This document shows positions 9,401 to 18,400 of a stretch of 46,094 bases of DNA, piece after piece. The notes beneath the pieces are model-generated. The model saw nothing but the letters and a program-made list of their open reading frames with translations. It searched no databases and was not told the origin of the DNA. Position 1 is the stretch's first letter. The number at the start of each line of letters is the position of its first letter. Source of the DNA: Magnetococcales bacterium WMHbinv6 (GTDB lineage Bacteria; Pseudomonadota; Magnetococcia; Magnetococcales; Magnetaquicoccaceae); the NCBI GenBank assembly GCA_002753135.1, contig PDZV01000033.1:1-46094 (forward strand). Direction: 5' to 3'. A program made the translations under genes and the position numbers.

Positions 9401-9989
9401 GCAGCGCCTGCCAGCCTTGCCATCGGCGCTGCACTCCCTGCAAACTGTCCAATAACGAAAAACGGGCCACCACCATCAAACTGATCAAAATCAGCGGCAG
9501 CAACAGTACCATTACCCCGGCAGGTCCCAACCAGCGCCGCAACAGATCGGCGCCCATCGCCCCGAGAACACCCCCGGCACCGTTGGGCAACCCGCCAGGA
9601 ACGCCCTTTTCCCACAGCAAAGCCGCCAATACCGCACTCGCCAGCACCAGCACCAGCATGGCCACAACACGCTCCCAAAACAACCCGGTCGCATTGCGAA
9701 ACAACAAAAAGCCCATCATGCCACAAAGAATCACAACCCCCAACGCCGCATACCCCAAACTTTGCAACAGAGCGTCGGAAACCGTGGCACCCAGCAGACC
9801 AGCCGCATTATGGACCACCGCACCACCGGTCTGGTTCCAGGAGGGATCGTCTGGATGAAAGGACAAAAGAGTCAACAGAATAAAAATGGCAACCGCGATC
9901 AAGGCAATCCCCAGCCCCTCCAGCAAAATCTGTCTGGACCAGGAGACCGCCGGAATTTTTTTCTCGCTCTGTTTCCCGCGTACAGCCAT
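6432..9989 (-). CDS. ftsK: DNA translocase FtsK
   Basis: A 1185-residue septal DNA pump that moves chromosome termini into daughter cells and, in model species, activates dimer resolution by Xer recombinases. The N-terminal part (residues 25-195) has four membrane helices. A linker of roughly 450 residues follows, rich in Pro, Glu and Ala, with repeated units of the type 'EPRLTEEEP'. The motor has Walker A 'GTTGSGKS' near residue 838, Walker B 'LIVIVIDELADLM' near 970, and 'QRPSVDVITGLIKANFPTR'. The C-terminal gamma winged helix (about 1120-1185) contains 'RKVSTSMIQRIFKIGYNRA', which reads KOPS-like DNA sites. It starts four bases after the rnj stop codon and is the last gene of the ccmI-tat-rnj run. 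All functional parts are intact. Confidence 0.97.
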   Translation of the reverse strand: MAVRGKQSEKKIPAVSWSRQILLEGLGIALIAVAIFILLTLLSFHPDDPSWNQTGGAVVHNAAGLLGATVSDALLQSLGYAALGVVILCGMMGFLLFRNATGLFWERVVAMLVLVLASAVLAALLWEKGVPGGLPNGAGGVLGAMGADLLRRWLGPAGVMVLLLPLILISLMVVARFSLLDSLQGVQRRWQGWQALRQAEREMTPAVMVEPEFEPSPLPAPVSRKKAARQEEQAETAERQEMAVHHHEQQAEVESEEMRREKKLSGQTGEVVSGPMAVRHSRWKRMRPQVLAQLRQGMETTEQRLRQAWQVCRDRLGEWHSALLRKGSKDGMTDGGSGAEPEFYAGQTAKNQAPPLVEPMVSEAPPAPPRGKSKLSILSRAVLAANGQEKGATQASEVTEPLAPMATIRATGGEKMPLPVLERVAEAAVPPSAHPLPEGATLRHEPRLTEEEPSPAPRMVQAEPLPGAEPRMTEEEAPSAPWMAQENAAPPTAGRLMEEEPPLALEPRLNAETHAQAIFATDSSSVRAAARLVEEEPSLAPEPRLHEEEPPLLPEADLTEEEPPLPPEPRLMAEAIVPPPKLSAERREEVVPTPLRPPIAVEVWPETPAKAPLSASRAEETVPIWLEEEAEEAEEAEEEVPVRRSTVADMSDFVAFPAPAVDRQALIREIDTIQAEEEEIESAEPVLPPLSMLVDPGPRRQGGPTRETLQQIARTLEQKLADFKIKGQIVDVLPGPVVTTFELDLAPGVRAAKVMGLSDDLARSISVSSVRVVGNVPGKTVIGIEIPNEVRQTVYLKEILSSENFRRMGSPLAVALGSDIFGNPVSGNLAKMPHLLVAGTTGSGKSVAVNAMICSILFSATPKQVRFLMVDPKMLELSIYEGIPHLLAPVVTDVGKAANLLKWAVGEMENRYRLMSELGVRNLSGYNERILQCIEQDEQPMRRVKIGIDPETGRPVEQEEPIPLDTKPLIVIVIDELADLMIQVGKEVEPAIARLAQMARAAGLHLVLATQRPSVDVITGLIKANFPTRLAFQVSSKIDSRTILDAMGADRLLGMGDGLFLPPGTSHLQRIHAPFVSDKEVHDLVKYLRATGKPDYDQSVLILRSDGDGDDDGGFAGGAGGDEQDELYDQAVRIVLRERKVSTSMIQRIFKIGYNRAARMVEQMEAEGLITPPNGAGKREVLAPE
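8270..8660 (-). repeat. Acidic/proline repeat region in the FtsK linker
   Basis: Within the ftsK linker, about eight imperfect copies of a unit read as 'EPRLxEEEPxLxP' in protein. At DNA level a 'cggggctctggaagcag'-like pattern recurs every 40-70 bases. The repeats are uneven, so they look like old tandem duplication followed by drift. The stretch is predicted to be disordered and strongly negative. Confidence 0.6.
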
Positions 9990-9993
9990 CGGC

Positions 9994-11676
9994 TTACATC
10001 TCCATCACCAGGGGAATCACCGCCGGTCGCCGTCCCAAACGCCGTTTGAAAAAACGGCGCAAGGCCCGCTGCGCCACCTCCCGGTGCCCGGCCCCCTCCT
10101 CATCGGCAAAATCCAACGCCTTCGGCCCCATCGCCAACGCCTTTTCTACCGTATCCTTGGCTTCGGAAAGCAACTCCTGGTTGCTCTCTTCGTCGATCAC
10201 GCCACGGGTCAGCAACTCCGGGCGTTGCAAAATGGCATTGCTCACCTTGTCCACCACCAGCACCACCACCACCAGACCATCCTCCGCCAGATGACGCCGG
10301 TCACGCAAGACAATTCCTTCCACATCGCCGACCCCCTTGCCGTCGACAAATACCCGGCCATGCGGCACCTTTTCCATGATGCGCAGCGACTCCCGGTCCA
10401 AGAGGGCAAAATCGCCGTTCTCCAACATCACGCTGCGTTCCGGGGCCACCCCCAGTTGCACAGCCAACTGACAATGGCTGCGCAAATGGCGGGTTTCGCC
10501 ATGAATGGGAACAAAAAAACGTGGCCGGGTCAAGGCCAGCATCAACTTTAAATCCTCCCGAGGGGCATGGCCGGAAACATGCACCTCCGGCTGATTTTTT
10601 TCATGCACCACCTGCACCCCCTGGCGGACAAAATGGTTGATCAAGGTCCAGATGGTCCGCTCGTTGCCCGGTATAAATTTGGAGGATAACACCACCATAT
10701 CCCCCTCGCGCAGAACAATCTCCCGATGATCGCCGGAGGCGATGCGCACCAGCGAAGAGTTGGTCTCCCCCTGGCTGCCGGTGGAGATCACCAGCAACTC
10801 TTCGCGGGCAAAGCGCCCCATCTCACGCAAATCCACCAGAGATTCCGCCGGGATGGTCAGATAGCCTAAACTGCGCGCCACCGCCACATTGGCCACCATC
10901 GACCGCCCGTTCAACACCACCTTGCGCCCGACCCGTATGCCGGCATCGATAATTTGCTGAATCCGCTCAATGTTGGAGGAAAAAGTGGCCACCACCAGCA
11001 ACCCCCTGGCGGTGGGAAAAATTTTATCAAACACCGGGGCCAACGCCTGCTCGGAGATGGTCACCCCCGGACGGTTGATGTTGGTCGAATCGGAGAGCAG
11101 CGCCAAAACCCCCTGTTCGCCCAAATTGGCCAAGGAGTGCAGATCGGTCGCCCGCCCGCCAATCGGGGTATGGTCAATTTTGAAATCACCGGTATGCAGA
11201 ATGGTCCCCAGGGGGGTGGTGATCGCCACCGCCGCACTGTCGACAATCGAATGGGTCACCTGAATAAAACGGATGGAAAACGGCCCCAATTGAAAAGCCT
11301 GCCGATAGTTGACCTGCACACACTGCACCCGGTTGAGCAGATCATGCTCACGGAATTTGCCTTTCAACAACCCCAAGGTCATCGCCGTACCATAGACCGG
11401 CCCCTGCAGAGTGGGCCAGATGTAGGGCAGCGCCCCGATATGATCTTCGTGGCCGTGCGTCATGACAAAGCCGACGATACGTTCTCGATTTTCTGCCAAA
11501 AATCGGGTATCGGGAATGATCAGGTCCACCCCCGGCGTATCGGGATCGGGAAAGGCCAGCCCACAATCCACCACCAGCAACTTGCCGGCATAGCCATAGA
11601 CCATCAGGTTCATACCGATCTCCCCCAAACCGCCCAGGGGGATGATCTCCAACGCCATCGCAGGGGATTCGCTCAA
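9994..11676 (-). CDS. rnj: Ribonuclease J
   Basis: A 560-residue metallo-beta-lactamase/beta-CASP nuclease that degrades and matures RNA, often with both 5'-exonuclease and endonuclease activity. The metal-binding motif 'HGHEDH' is at residues 74-79, a 'GDFKIDHTPIGG' segment follows, and the beta-CASP region contains 'STGSQGETNSSL' and the C-terminal 'SGHAPREDLK'. Length matches the family (about 555). The ATG start overlaps the tatC stop codon as ATGA, so translation is coupled to tatC. ftsK follows after four bases. With pnp at the far end of the window, two RNA-decay enzymes are encoded here. Confidence 0.96.
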   Translation of the reverse strand: MSESPAMALEIIPLGGLGEIGMNLMVYGYAGKLLVVDCGLAFPDPDTPGVDLIIPDTRFLAENRERIVGFVMTHGHEDHIGALPYIWPTLQGPVYGTAMTLGLLKGKFREHDLLNRVQCVQVNYRQAFQLGPFSIRFIQVTHSIVDSAAVAITTPLGTILHTGDFKIDHTPIGGRATDLHSLANLGEQGVLALLSDSTNINRPGVTISEQALAPVFDKIFPTARGLLVVATFSSNIERIQQIIDAGIRVGRKVVLNGRSMVANVAVARSLGYLTIPAESLVDLREMGRFAREELLVISTGSQGETNSSLVRIASGDHREIVLREGDMVVLSSKFIPGNERTIWTLINHFVRQGVQVVHEKNQPEVHVSGHAPREDLKLMLALTRPRFFVPIHGETRHLRSHCQLAVQLGVAPERSVMLENGDFALLDRESLRIMEKVPHGRVFVDGKGVGDVEGIVLRDRRHLAEDGLVVVVLVVDKVSNAILQRPELLTRGVIDEESNQELLSEAKDTVEKALAMGPKALDFADEEGAGHREVAQRALRRFFKRRLGRRPAVIPLVMEM

Positions 11677-12431
11677 TCGTCTGTCCTAGCTTCTTCTTCG
11701 GACCGGGACCGTTTTTGTTCAATACGGCGTCCGAGCAGGATGGAAATTTCATACATTGCCATCATCGGCAACGCCAAAAAAATCTGGCTGAAAGGATCCG
11801 GCGGGGTCAAAATGGCCGCCACCACAAACACCGCCACAATGCTGTAACGACGTTTTTCGACCAGCCATGCCGTCGAAACAATTTCCGCCTTGATCAACAG
11901 CAACAGCCCCAGCGGCAACTCTGCCACCAGGCCAAAGGCAAAAATCAGGGTGATCACCAGGCTTAAATAGGAGGAAATAGAGGGCAGCGCCTCAATCGTC
12001 GGCGTGGCAAAACCGAGAAAAAATTGAAACGCCAACGGAAAGACATATTCATACGCCAAGCCGCCCCCGAGAAAAAAAAGAACCGGCGTCAAAACCAAAA
12101 AGGGCAGAAAAGCCTTCCGTTCATCCTCATACAATCCCGGAGCCACAAAACGCCAGAATTGGGTCAAAATGACCGGCACCGCCAAAAAAAGTCCTGCAAA
12201 AAAGGCCACCTTCATGTAGGTGAAAAAGGCCTCATGCAGTCCGGTATAGATCATCCGCGCATCCGGCCCGAGAATTTTCCGCAACGGACGCACCAAAAAT
12301 TCAAAAATCGGCTCGGAAAAAATATAACAGACAAAAAAACCAACCAGTATCGCCAGCACCGAAATCAACAAGCGGTTACGCAACTCGATCAGGTGTTCCA
12401 GCAAAGGCATTTTGCCATCCGGGCTATCCAT
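11673..12431 (-). CDS. tatC: Sec-independent protein translocase subunit TatC
   Basis: A 252-residue inner-membrane protein with six predicted helices, the receptor for twin-arginine signal peptides. Diagnostic features are 'MPLLEHLIELRNRLL' at residues 8-22, the 'FTYMKVAFFAG' region and 'FVAPGLYEDERK' between helices two and three. The tail after the last helix is charged ('RRIEQKRSRSEEEA'). It lies 13 bases downstream of tatB and overlaps rnj by four bases. The exported carbonic anhydrase at 1.4-2.1 kb is a likely client. Confidence 0.97.
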   Translation of the reverse strand: MDSPDGKMPLLEHLIELRNRLLISVLAILVGFFVCYIFSEPIFEFLVRPLRKILGPDARMIYTGLHEAFFTYMKVAFFAGLFLAVPVILTQFWRFVAPGLYEDERKAFLPFLVLTPVLFFLGGGLAYEYVFPLAFQFFLGFATPTIEALPSISSYLSLVITLIFAFGLVAELPLGLLLLIKAEIVSTAWLVEKRRYSIVAVFVVAAILTPPDPFSQIFLALPMMAMYEISILLGRRIEQKRSRSEEEARTDD

Positions 12432-12444
12432 ATCACTACCACTC

Positions 12445-12867
12445 TCAAACGGTCGTTGCCGACGGTGCCGTCGTCACCGCCGGTGCAGGAACCGCCAACC
12501 CGCCATCGACAGCAGGCAACCCTTGCCCCGCCGCTTCGCCTTCTGGCGGGAGAAGCACCGCTTCTGTACCCGGCGGAGGGGTATCCGCAGGCCCCAAGTC
12601 GATGGCCTCCCTCTCCATCACCGGTGATGACGACGGCGAGTCGAAAGCATGGTTGTCGGCAGGCGGTTCGTAGCTTTTGCTGCTCTGCCGCACCCGCGCA
12701 TCAAACTCTTCCATATGGATCGCCTCGCGCACCTCAGTGAGCAGGCGTTGCATCTGGCGAATAAAACGGGCCACCCCCTGCGCCACCTCCGGCAATTTTT
12801 CCGGTCCGATCGCCAGCAGCCCCACAATCATGATCACAACCAGTTCAGCCCACCCCATATCCAGCAT
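12445..12867 (-). CDS. tatB: Twin-arginine translocase subunit TatB
   Basis: A 140-residue protein with the TatB plan: a short N-terminal membrane helix ('AELVVIMIVGLLAIGPEKLPEV', split across residues 7-28), an amphipathic helix containing 'FIRQMQRLLTEVREAI', and a Pro/Ala-rich disordered tail. The conserved Glu in the membrane helix and the 'GPEKLP' hinge are present. TatB binds signal peptides together with TatC. It was told apart from TatA by its longer amphipathic region, its length, and its place between tatA and tatC. The start may instead be ATG 12858 (Met4). Confidence 0.93.
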   Translation of the reverse strand: MLDMGWAELVVIMIVGLLAIGPEKLPEVAQGVARFIRQMQRLLTEVREAIHMEEFDARVRQSSKSYEPPADNHAFDSPSSSPVMEREAIDLGPADTPPPGTEAVLLPPEGEAAGQGLPAVDGGLAVPAPAVTTAPSATTV

Positions 12868-12901
12868 GGCTCTTCATCCTGTAACGATGGCCAATGGGCA
12901 A

Positions 12902-13117
12902 TCAGCCGTTTTTCTTGACCTCACCTTCGATGGTGGGCCGAGGCGTTGGTTGCGGTTCCACCGCCGTCTCCTGCTCTTTCGGGTCATTGAGCGCCTCTTT
13001 GAAACTTTTCACCCCCCGTCCCAAATCACGCATCACATTGGGAAGCTTGCCGGCACCAAAGACGACCAATACGATCAACAGGACGATAATCCAGTGCCAT
13101 CCTGAAAAAATTCCCAT
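12902..13117 (-). CDS. tatA: Twin-arginine translocase subunit TatA
   Basis: A 71-residue pore-forming subunit of the Tat system. The membrane helix '[20 protein letters not shown]' is followed by an amphipathic helix ('[17 protein letters not shown]') and a short charged tail. The frame is open further upstream, but ATG 13117 has GGAG and GGAAGG just before it and gives the normal TatA N-terminus 'MGIFSGW'. The gene order tatA-tatB-tatC is standard; spacing to tatB is 34 bases. Confidence 0.95.
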   Translation of the reverse strand: MGIFSGWHWIIVLLIVLVVFGAGKLPNVMRDLGRGVKSFKEALNDPKEQETAVEPQPTPRPTIEGEVKKNG

Positions 13118-13235
13118 GACCTTCCACTCCTTTTCGCTAGATAAACCAGAACATTTTAACCATGTTGGCCAGGGCATACTACAACATGGTGCGTTTCTGC
13201 GCCAGTGCCGCCAAACAAGGCGGGCCGATTCCTCC

Positions 13236-14135
13236 CTAGGGGGGCGACAGGCGACCGCGCGCCTCGCGCAGGGCATTTTCCACCGTGGCCCGCCCCTCTG
13301 AACCTGCGCTCAATAAAGGCAGCAAACGCTGCCACAACGCCACCGCCCGGGCATAATCACCTGCCCGCGCCGACAAAGCGCCCACCAACCATAACGCATC
13401 CATCTGATTGGCGTCGCGGCGCAACACCCCTTCCAACAAGGCCAACCCCTGCCCCATCTGCTCCTCGACACCACTTTGCACCAACAACTCCGCCAACCCC
13501 ACCGCCGCCTCGTTATGCTCCGGCTGCCGGCTCAACACATGGCGATAGGAACGGATGGCCCCCGCCTCATCCTCCAGGGTGGCCTGACTGCGGGCCAACT
13601 GCAACCAACCGGCAATATTATCCGGCTCCTTTGTCAACCGTTCCGCCAACCGTGCCACCGCCTGATGCAACGTCCCCTGATCCGGCATCGTGTTCACCGT
13701 ATTGGCCGCCAGTGGACCACTCAATCCAGGTGGTCGCCCCAAAGCCAGATAAAGCAGCACGGCCGCAACCACCAGCACCGCCGCCAGCACCGCCGCCAAC
13801 CCCATCGCCGCCGCAGGGCGCTCGGCCACACCCGCTCCCGGCGCACTCCCGGCAGGCGGCATCCGGTCCAGACGGGCCATCACCTCCGCCAACTCCCCCT
13901 GCAGGGCAGCCTGCACCGCTCCCTCCTCGGCATCGCCCGCCCCCTCCAACTGCCACTCTTTCCATTGCCGCAGCAGCCGCTCTTTTTGCCGGGTCAGTTC
14001 GACCACCGGATCTTCTTCCACCCCCGCCGGCACCGGTCGGTTACCGCTCCGGCTGAAAACCGGCAAAAAAACCCAAAATACCGTCAACAACAATAACGAC
14101 ACAAAAATACCCGCTCCAACCATGCTTTCACCCAC
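13236..14135 (-). CDS. ccmI: CcmI-like TPR protein of cytochrome c biogenesis
   Basis: A 299-residue protein with an N-terminal membrane helix (about 7-26), a charged coiled segment containing '[19 protein letters not shown]', a second helix (about 111-133) and a C-terminal TPR region with '[32 protein letters not shown]' as its clearest repeats. This plan matches CcmI/CycH, which holds apocytochrome c for haem attachment. No other ccm genes are in the window, so the assignment rests on architecture alone; a general TPR membrane protein is the alternative. GTG 14135 has AAGG next to it, while ATG 14123 (Met5) gives almost the same protein. It is first in the tat-rnj-ftsK run, 118 bases before tatA. 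Confidence 0.72.
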   Translation of the reverse strand: MGESMVGAGIFVSLLLLTVFWVFLPVFSRSGNRPVPAGVEEDPVVELTRQKERLLRQWKEWQLEGAGDAEEGAVQAALQGELAEVMARLDRMPPAGSAPGAGVAERPAAAMGLAAVLAAVLVVAAVLLYLALGRPPGLSGPLAANTVNTMPDQGTLHQAVARLAERLTKEPDNIAGWLQLARSQATLEDEAGAIRSYRHVLSRQPEHNEAAVGLAELLVQSGVEEQMGQGLALLEGVLRRDANQMDALWLVGALSARAGDYARAVALWQRLLPLLSAGSEGRATVENALREARGRLSPP

Positions 14136-14156
14136 CCTTGCCGCAACCAGTCAAAT

Positions 14157-14187
14157 GGAAAACCCCTCTCCCTGAAATGAAGAGGGG
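14157..14187 (-). terminator. Rho-independent terminator of the Rpn-type nuclease gene
   Basis: Read on the minus strand, a 7-bp stem of CCCCTCT/AGAGGGG (14163-14169 with 14181-14187) is followed by TTTTCC. It lies between the nuclease stop codon and the ccmI-like start, so it separates the two transcription units. Confidence 0.75.
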
Positions 14188-14255
14188 CCTCCGATCCCTC
14201 ATCCTACCCCGCCACCCGACAGGCGTCAACGGCCACCCCCACAAACCCGGTACGG

Positions 14256-15293
14256 TCAGTGGGTCGTCTTGTCAAACACCTCCTCCAGCCGTGACACGAC
14301 GTAGACCTTTCTGCTCCACGACAACAGCTGCTCCGGCCCCGCCTGCGTCAGTCGGTCATGCACCCAATCCGGTATCTCGGCAAAACGATCCCGTAACAGA
14401 TTGAGCAGAATTCCCTCCATTCCTTCCAGTCGTCCCTCGCTGCGGCCTTCCTGTCGGCCTTCCTGTCGGCCCTCCTGGAATCCTTGCTGGTGCGACTCCT
14501 GGCGCACCAGCTGCAGCCATTCCGGCTTACCTTGTGACAGAATCTCTTGAGCAAATCGGGAAATCATACGCTCCTCCTCCATCGGTTCAACCCGTTGAAT
14601 CACCTCTCTGATCTGATTATCTTCCAGCAGCGCAAAAGTTGCCACCATGTAATAAAGCACCGGAACCAACAATTCGGGCGCTTCGGCCAAGGCTTCCATC
14701 AAACTGCCCAGGGCCTGGATCTGCTCCTCTGGATGCCGGGTGCCATATTTCAGAGCCATCAAGCCTGCCCGCAGGCGGGCCTGCTGCGACAACGCACGGT
14801 CCGGAATGGGCCCCAATTCGACAACCGTGAAGGGAAAATTGAGCAAAAATGGCCGCAAAGCCTCTTCCGCATCCAGCAGCGCCACCAGTTGCCGTTCCGT
14901 TCGCCATGGCGGCAGATCGTGGTAGACGACCAGGGGAATAACCGCAGGCAACTGTTGCCACTGCGCCTCCCTTTGCACCTCTCGCTCCATAATCCCGACG
15001 ATACCGCGCAACAATTGCCAGGCAACCCGGCGGTCTGGATGACTTTTATGTTCGATCAAGGTATAGACATAAGCCGGTTTGCCACTCTGCGTTGCCAGAC
15101 GAAAGAGCCGATCCGCATAACAGCTGCGCAGATCTTCCGTCAAAAAACTCCCTTCCACCAACTCCGGCGGCGCATCGGCCAGCAGCGCGACGATAGCCGG
15201 GGGTAAATTTTCCCGCAACAGCGCCCCCGCACTCTCCGGGTAAGAGAGCAAGGCCTTGAATAAACGGTCGTGCGGTTGGTGCAGTGTGTTCAT
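14256..15293 (-). CDS. Rpn family recombination-promoting nuclease / putative transposase
   Basis: A 345-residue protein of the Transposase_31/Rpn family. These are PD-(D/E)XK endonucleases that raise RecA-independent recombination in E. coli. Recognisable parts are the N-terminal 'HDRLFKALLSYPESAGALL', the catalytic-type 'YTLIEHKSHPDRRVAW' (Glu and Lys of the ExK signature), and 'IPLVVYHDLPPW'. Near the C-terminus is an 'EGRQEGRQEGRSEGRLEG' stretch, encoded by a 12-base tandem repeat at 14444-14479, a common variable site in this family. It sits exactly between the housekeeping tat-ftsK run and the glycosylation island and has its own terminator. No flanking inverted repeats or target duplication were found, so active mobility is not shown. 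Confidence 0.88.
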   Translation of the reverse strand: MNTLHQPHDRLFKALLSYPESAGALLRENLPPAIVALLADAPPELVEGSFLTEDLRSCYADRLFRLATQSGKPAYVYTLIEHKSHPDRRVAWQLLRGIVGIMEREVQREAQWQQLPAVIPLVVYHDLPPWRTERQLVALLDAEEALRPFLLNFPFTVVELGPIPDRALSQQARLRAGLMALKYGTRHPEEQIQALGSLMEALAEAPELLVPVLYYMVATFALLEDNQIREVIQRVEPMEEERMISRFAQEILSQGKPEWLQLVRQESHQQGFQEGRQEGRQEGRSEGRLEGMEGILLNLLRDRFAEIPDWVHDRLTQAGPEQLLSWSRKVYVVSRLEEVFDKTTH

Positions 15294-15396
15294 GGCAGCA
15301 GGGTAACAAAAGCAACTGCTGCTGTCATGTGCTATTCCTTGCTGTTACCGACAAGGGCACAGCCGGACGATCCTTTGAGAAAAAAGGAGAAAAAAC

Positions 15397-15426
15397 TGTA
15401 CAAGGAAGGGGACTTGCCACTATAAT
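15397..15426 (+). promoter_or_regulatory. Sigma-70-like promoter for the giant TPR-glycosyltransferase gene
   Basis: A perfect -10 TATAAT at 15421-15426 with TGTACA (4 of 6 to consensus) at 15397-15402 and an 18-base spacer. Transcription would start near 15433, giving a leader of about 54 bases that ends in AGGAAGGA eight bases before the ATG at 15487. Confidence 0.6.
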
Positions 15427-15486
15427 GGAGATTTGTCTCACTGCAAATTTATTGCCCGTTTCGTCATTTCAGGAAGGATTGTCGTC

Positions 15487-18400
15487 ATGTCAAAATCCGG
15501 TCGTGGCCGCTCCAACTCCGCCCGTTCGCAGGCCTCTGCTCGGTCGGCACTGCCAGCCAATACCGTCGCCGCCGCCATTCAGGAGGGGCTGCAACTGCAT
15601 CAGGCCGGGCAACTGCCCGCGGCGGAAGCCGTCTACAAGCGCATTCTGCAACAGGTTCCCAATCTGCCAGAGGCGCTGCATCTGCTTGGCTTTCTGCACC
15701 ACCAGCGCGGTGAAAATCAACAGGCCGCCGAGCTGATCGGCAAGGCGGTGGCCCAGCAGGGCAACAATCCGACCTTTCTCAACAACTACGGTATCGTACT
15801 GACCGCCCTGGGCCAAACCGATCAGGCCATCGCCGCCTATCGCCAGGCCATCGCCGCGCAACCTGATTTTTATATGGCTCTGGGCAATCTGGGTGGCATG
15901 CTGGCCGAACGCAACCAGCTCGACGAAGCCATCCTTTGCTACCAGAAAGCGCTGGCCGCCAAACCGGACAGCTGCGAAATTCTCAACAGCCTGGGCAACG
16001 CCCTGGTGCGCAGCCACAACCATGAGGCCGCCATCGCCGCCTACCAACGGGTGCTGCAACAACAACCCAACTATGCCGACGCCTATAACGGTCTGGCCAC
16101 TGTGATGCGCGAACAGGGCAAGCTGGAACAATCCATCGCCTACTACCAACAAGGTCTGGCCCTGCAACCCAACCATTACGGTCTCTACAACGGTTTGGGC
16201 TCCACCCTGCTGGTGCAGGGCAAACCGCTGGAGGCCATCGCCGCCTACCAGCAGGCCATCGCCCTCTATCCGGACCAGCCCAATGCCTACCATAACGTCG
16301 GCAACGTGATGCGCGATCTGGGTCGACTGGAGGAGGCGATCAACTATCTGCAAAAAGCCCTCTCACTCAACCAGAACCTTTACCAAACTTACAACAGCTT
16401 GGGCAACGTCTATCAGGAGCAGGGCAATCTGGAACAGGCGATCAGCTGTTACCAGAAATCGCTGGCCATCTACCCCAACGATACCGACACCCTCAGCAAT
16501 CTGGGTCTGATTTTGACCGACATCAACCGCTGGGATGACTCTCTGGCCTGCTATTACAAAGCGGCCACCATCGCCCCGGACAAGGTGACCCTGCATTGCG
16601 ACGTCCTCAACCAACTGCTGCATCTGGCCGAATGGGCGGAAATTCCCATCCGTTATCAGCACATGATGCAGGTGTTTCGCAGCGGTCGGGGTGAGGCCAG
16701 CCCCTTCGTCATGCTGGCCCTGCCCGCCACGGCCCAGGAACAAAAAGAGAATGCCGAGCGCTACATGCGCAACAAATATCCGGCCCGCGCCAATCTTGCC
16801 GCCGAGCGCCCGGCCCGGGCCACGGATCGGATCAAGGTGGGCTATTTTTCCTCCGATTTTCAGAACCATCCGGTGGCCTATCTCACCGCCGAACTCTTCG
16901 AGCTGCACGATCGCAGCCGTTTTGAAATCTATGCCTACTCTTTTGGTCCCGATGATGGCCGGGAGATGCGCCGCCGCATCATGGCCTCGGCTGACCATTT
17001 TATCGATCTGCGCCCGCTCACCCATCACGCCTCGGCGCAGCGCATTGTCGATGATGGCATCCATATCCTGATCGATCTCAACGGCTTCACCAAGCATGCC
17101 CGCCTGCAGGTGCTGGCCATGCACCCGGCACCGTTGCAGCTGACCTGGCTGGGCTATCTGGGCACCCTGGGGGCACCGTTTATCGATTATCTGCTCAGCG
17201 ACCATTTTATCACCCCGCCGGGCAGCGAAAACGATTACACGGAAAAACTGCTGCGCCTGCCGGAATGTTTTCAACCCAACGACCGGCAACGCAACATCAG
17301 CGAGACACCAACCCGGCAACAACGGGGATTGCCGGAGAAGGGCTTTCTTTTTGCCAGCTTCAACAAAGTCTACAAAATCAATCCCGACATTTTCTCGGTA
17401 TGGATGAACATTTTGCGCCGCACCCCCGATTCTCTGCTCTGGCTGGTGGCGGAAAATCAGCGAGTGGAAAGCAATCTGCGCCGCGAGGCGGCGGCACGCG
17501 GGGTGGATCCGGCCCGCATCTACTTTGTGCAAAAAATGGCCCTGGCCGACTATCTGGCCAACTATCGGCTGGTCGATCTGGTGTTGGACACCCACCCCTA
17601 CAACTCCGGCACCACCGCCAGCAACGCTTTGTGGGCCGGTTGTCCCATGTTGACCTGTGCCGGATCCACCTATGTCTCCCGACAGGCGGGCAGCCTGTTG
17701 CGCAACGTCGGCCTGGGTGAACTGGTCACCCATTCGATGGCCGAATATGAAGAGCTGGCCGTGGCGCTCTGCCACAATCCGGGACGACTGCAGACACTGC
17801 GCCAACAGATGCAGGCGCAGCTGTTGACCTCGCCGCTGTTTGATTCGCCGCGCTTTACCCGCCATCTGGAAAGCGCCTACCAGTTGATCTGGCAACGCCA
17901 TCTGCAGGGGTTGCCGCCGGACCATGTCTCTGTCCCGGCCCTGCCGCCGACTGACCAGCGGCCCGCTGCGGTTGCACCCTCGGCTGCCGTCGCGCCCCCG
18001 TCTGCCGCTGCTGCGCCTGCTGCGGTGGTCACCGCAGCCGCCCCGGCGGTTGCCCCCTCTCCCGTCGATCTGCTGCATCAGGAAATTCTGCTGCTGCAAC
18101 GACAAAACCGCCTGCCGGAGGCCATCGCCAGCTGTCGGAAACTGTTGACCCTGCAGGCAGACCACGCCGAAGCGTTGCACCTGCTCGGCCATCTCCATTT
18201 TCAGCTGGGACAGATGGCGGAGGCGGCAGAATGGATCGGGCGGGCAACACAGGCCCGCCCCGATCAACCCCTGTTCTGGCAAAATTTGGGCATCATTCAC
18301 TCCAACCAGGGCGAGGTGGAACAGGCGGTCGCCGCCTTCCGCCGCGTGTTGGCCCTGCAACCACAGCACCACGAAGCCCTGCACCATTTGGGCAACCTGC

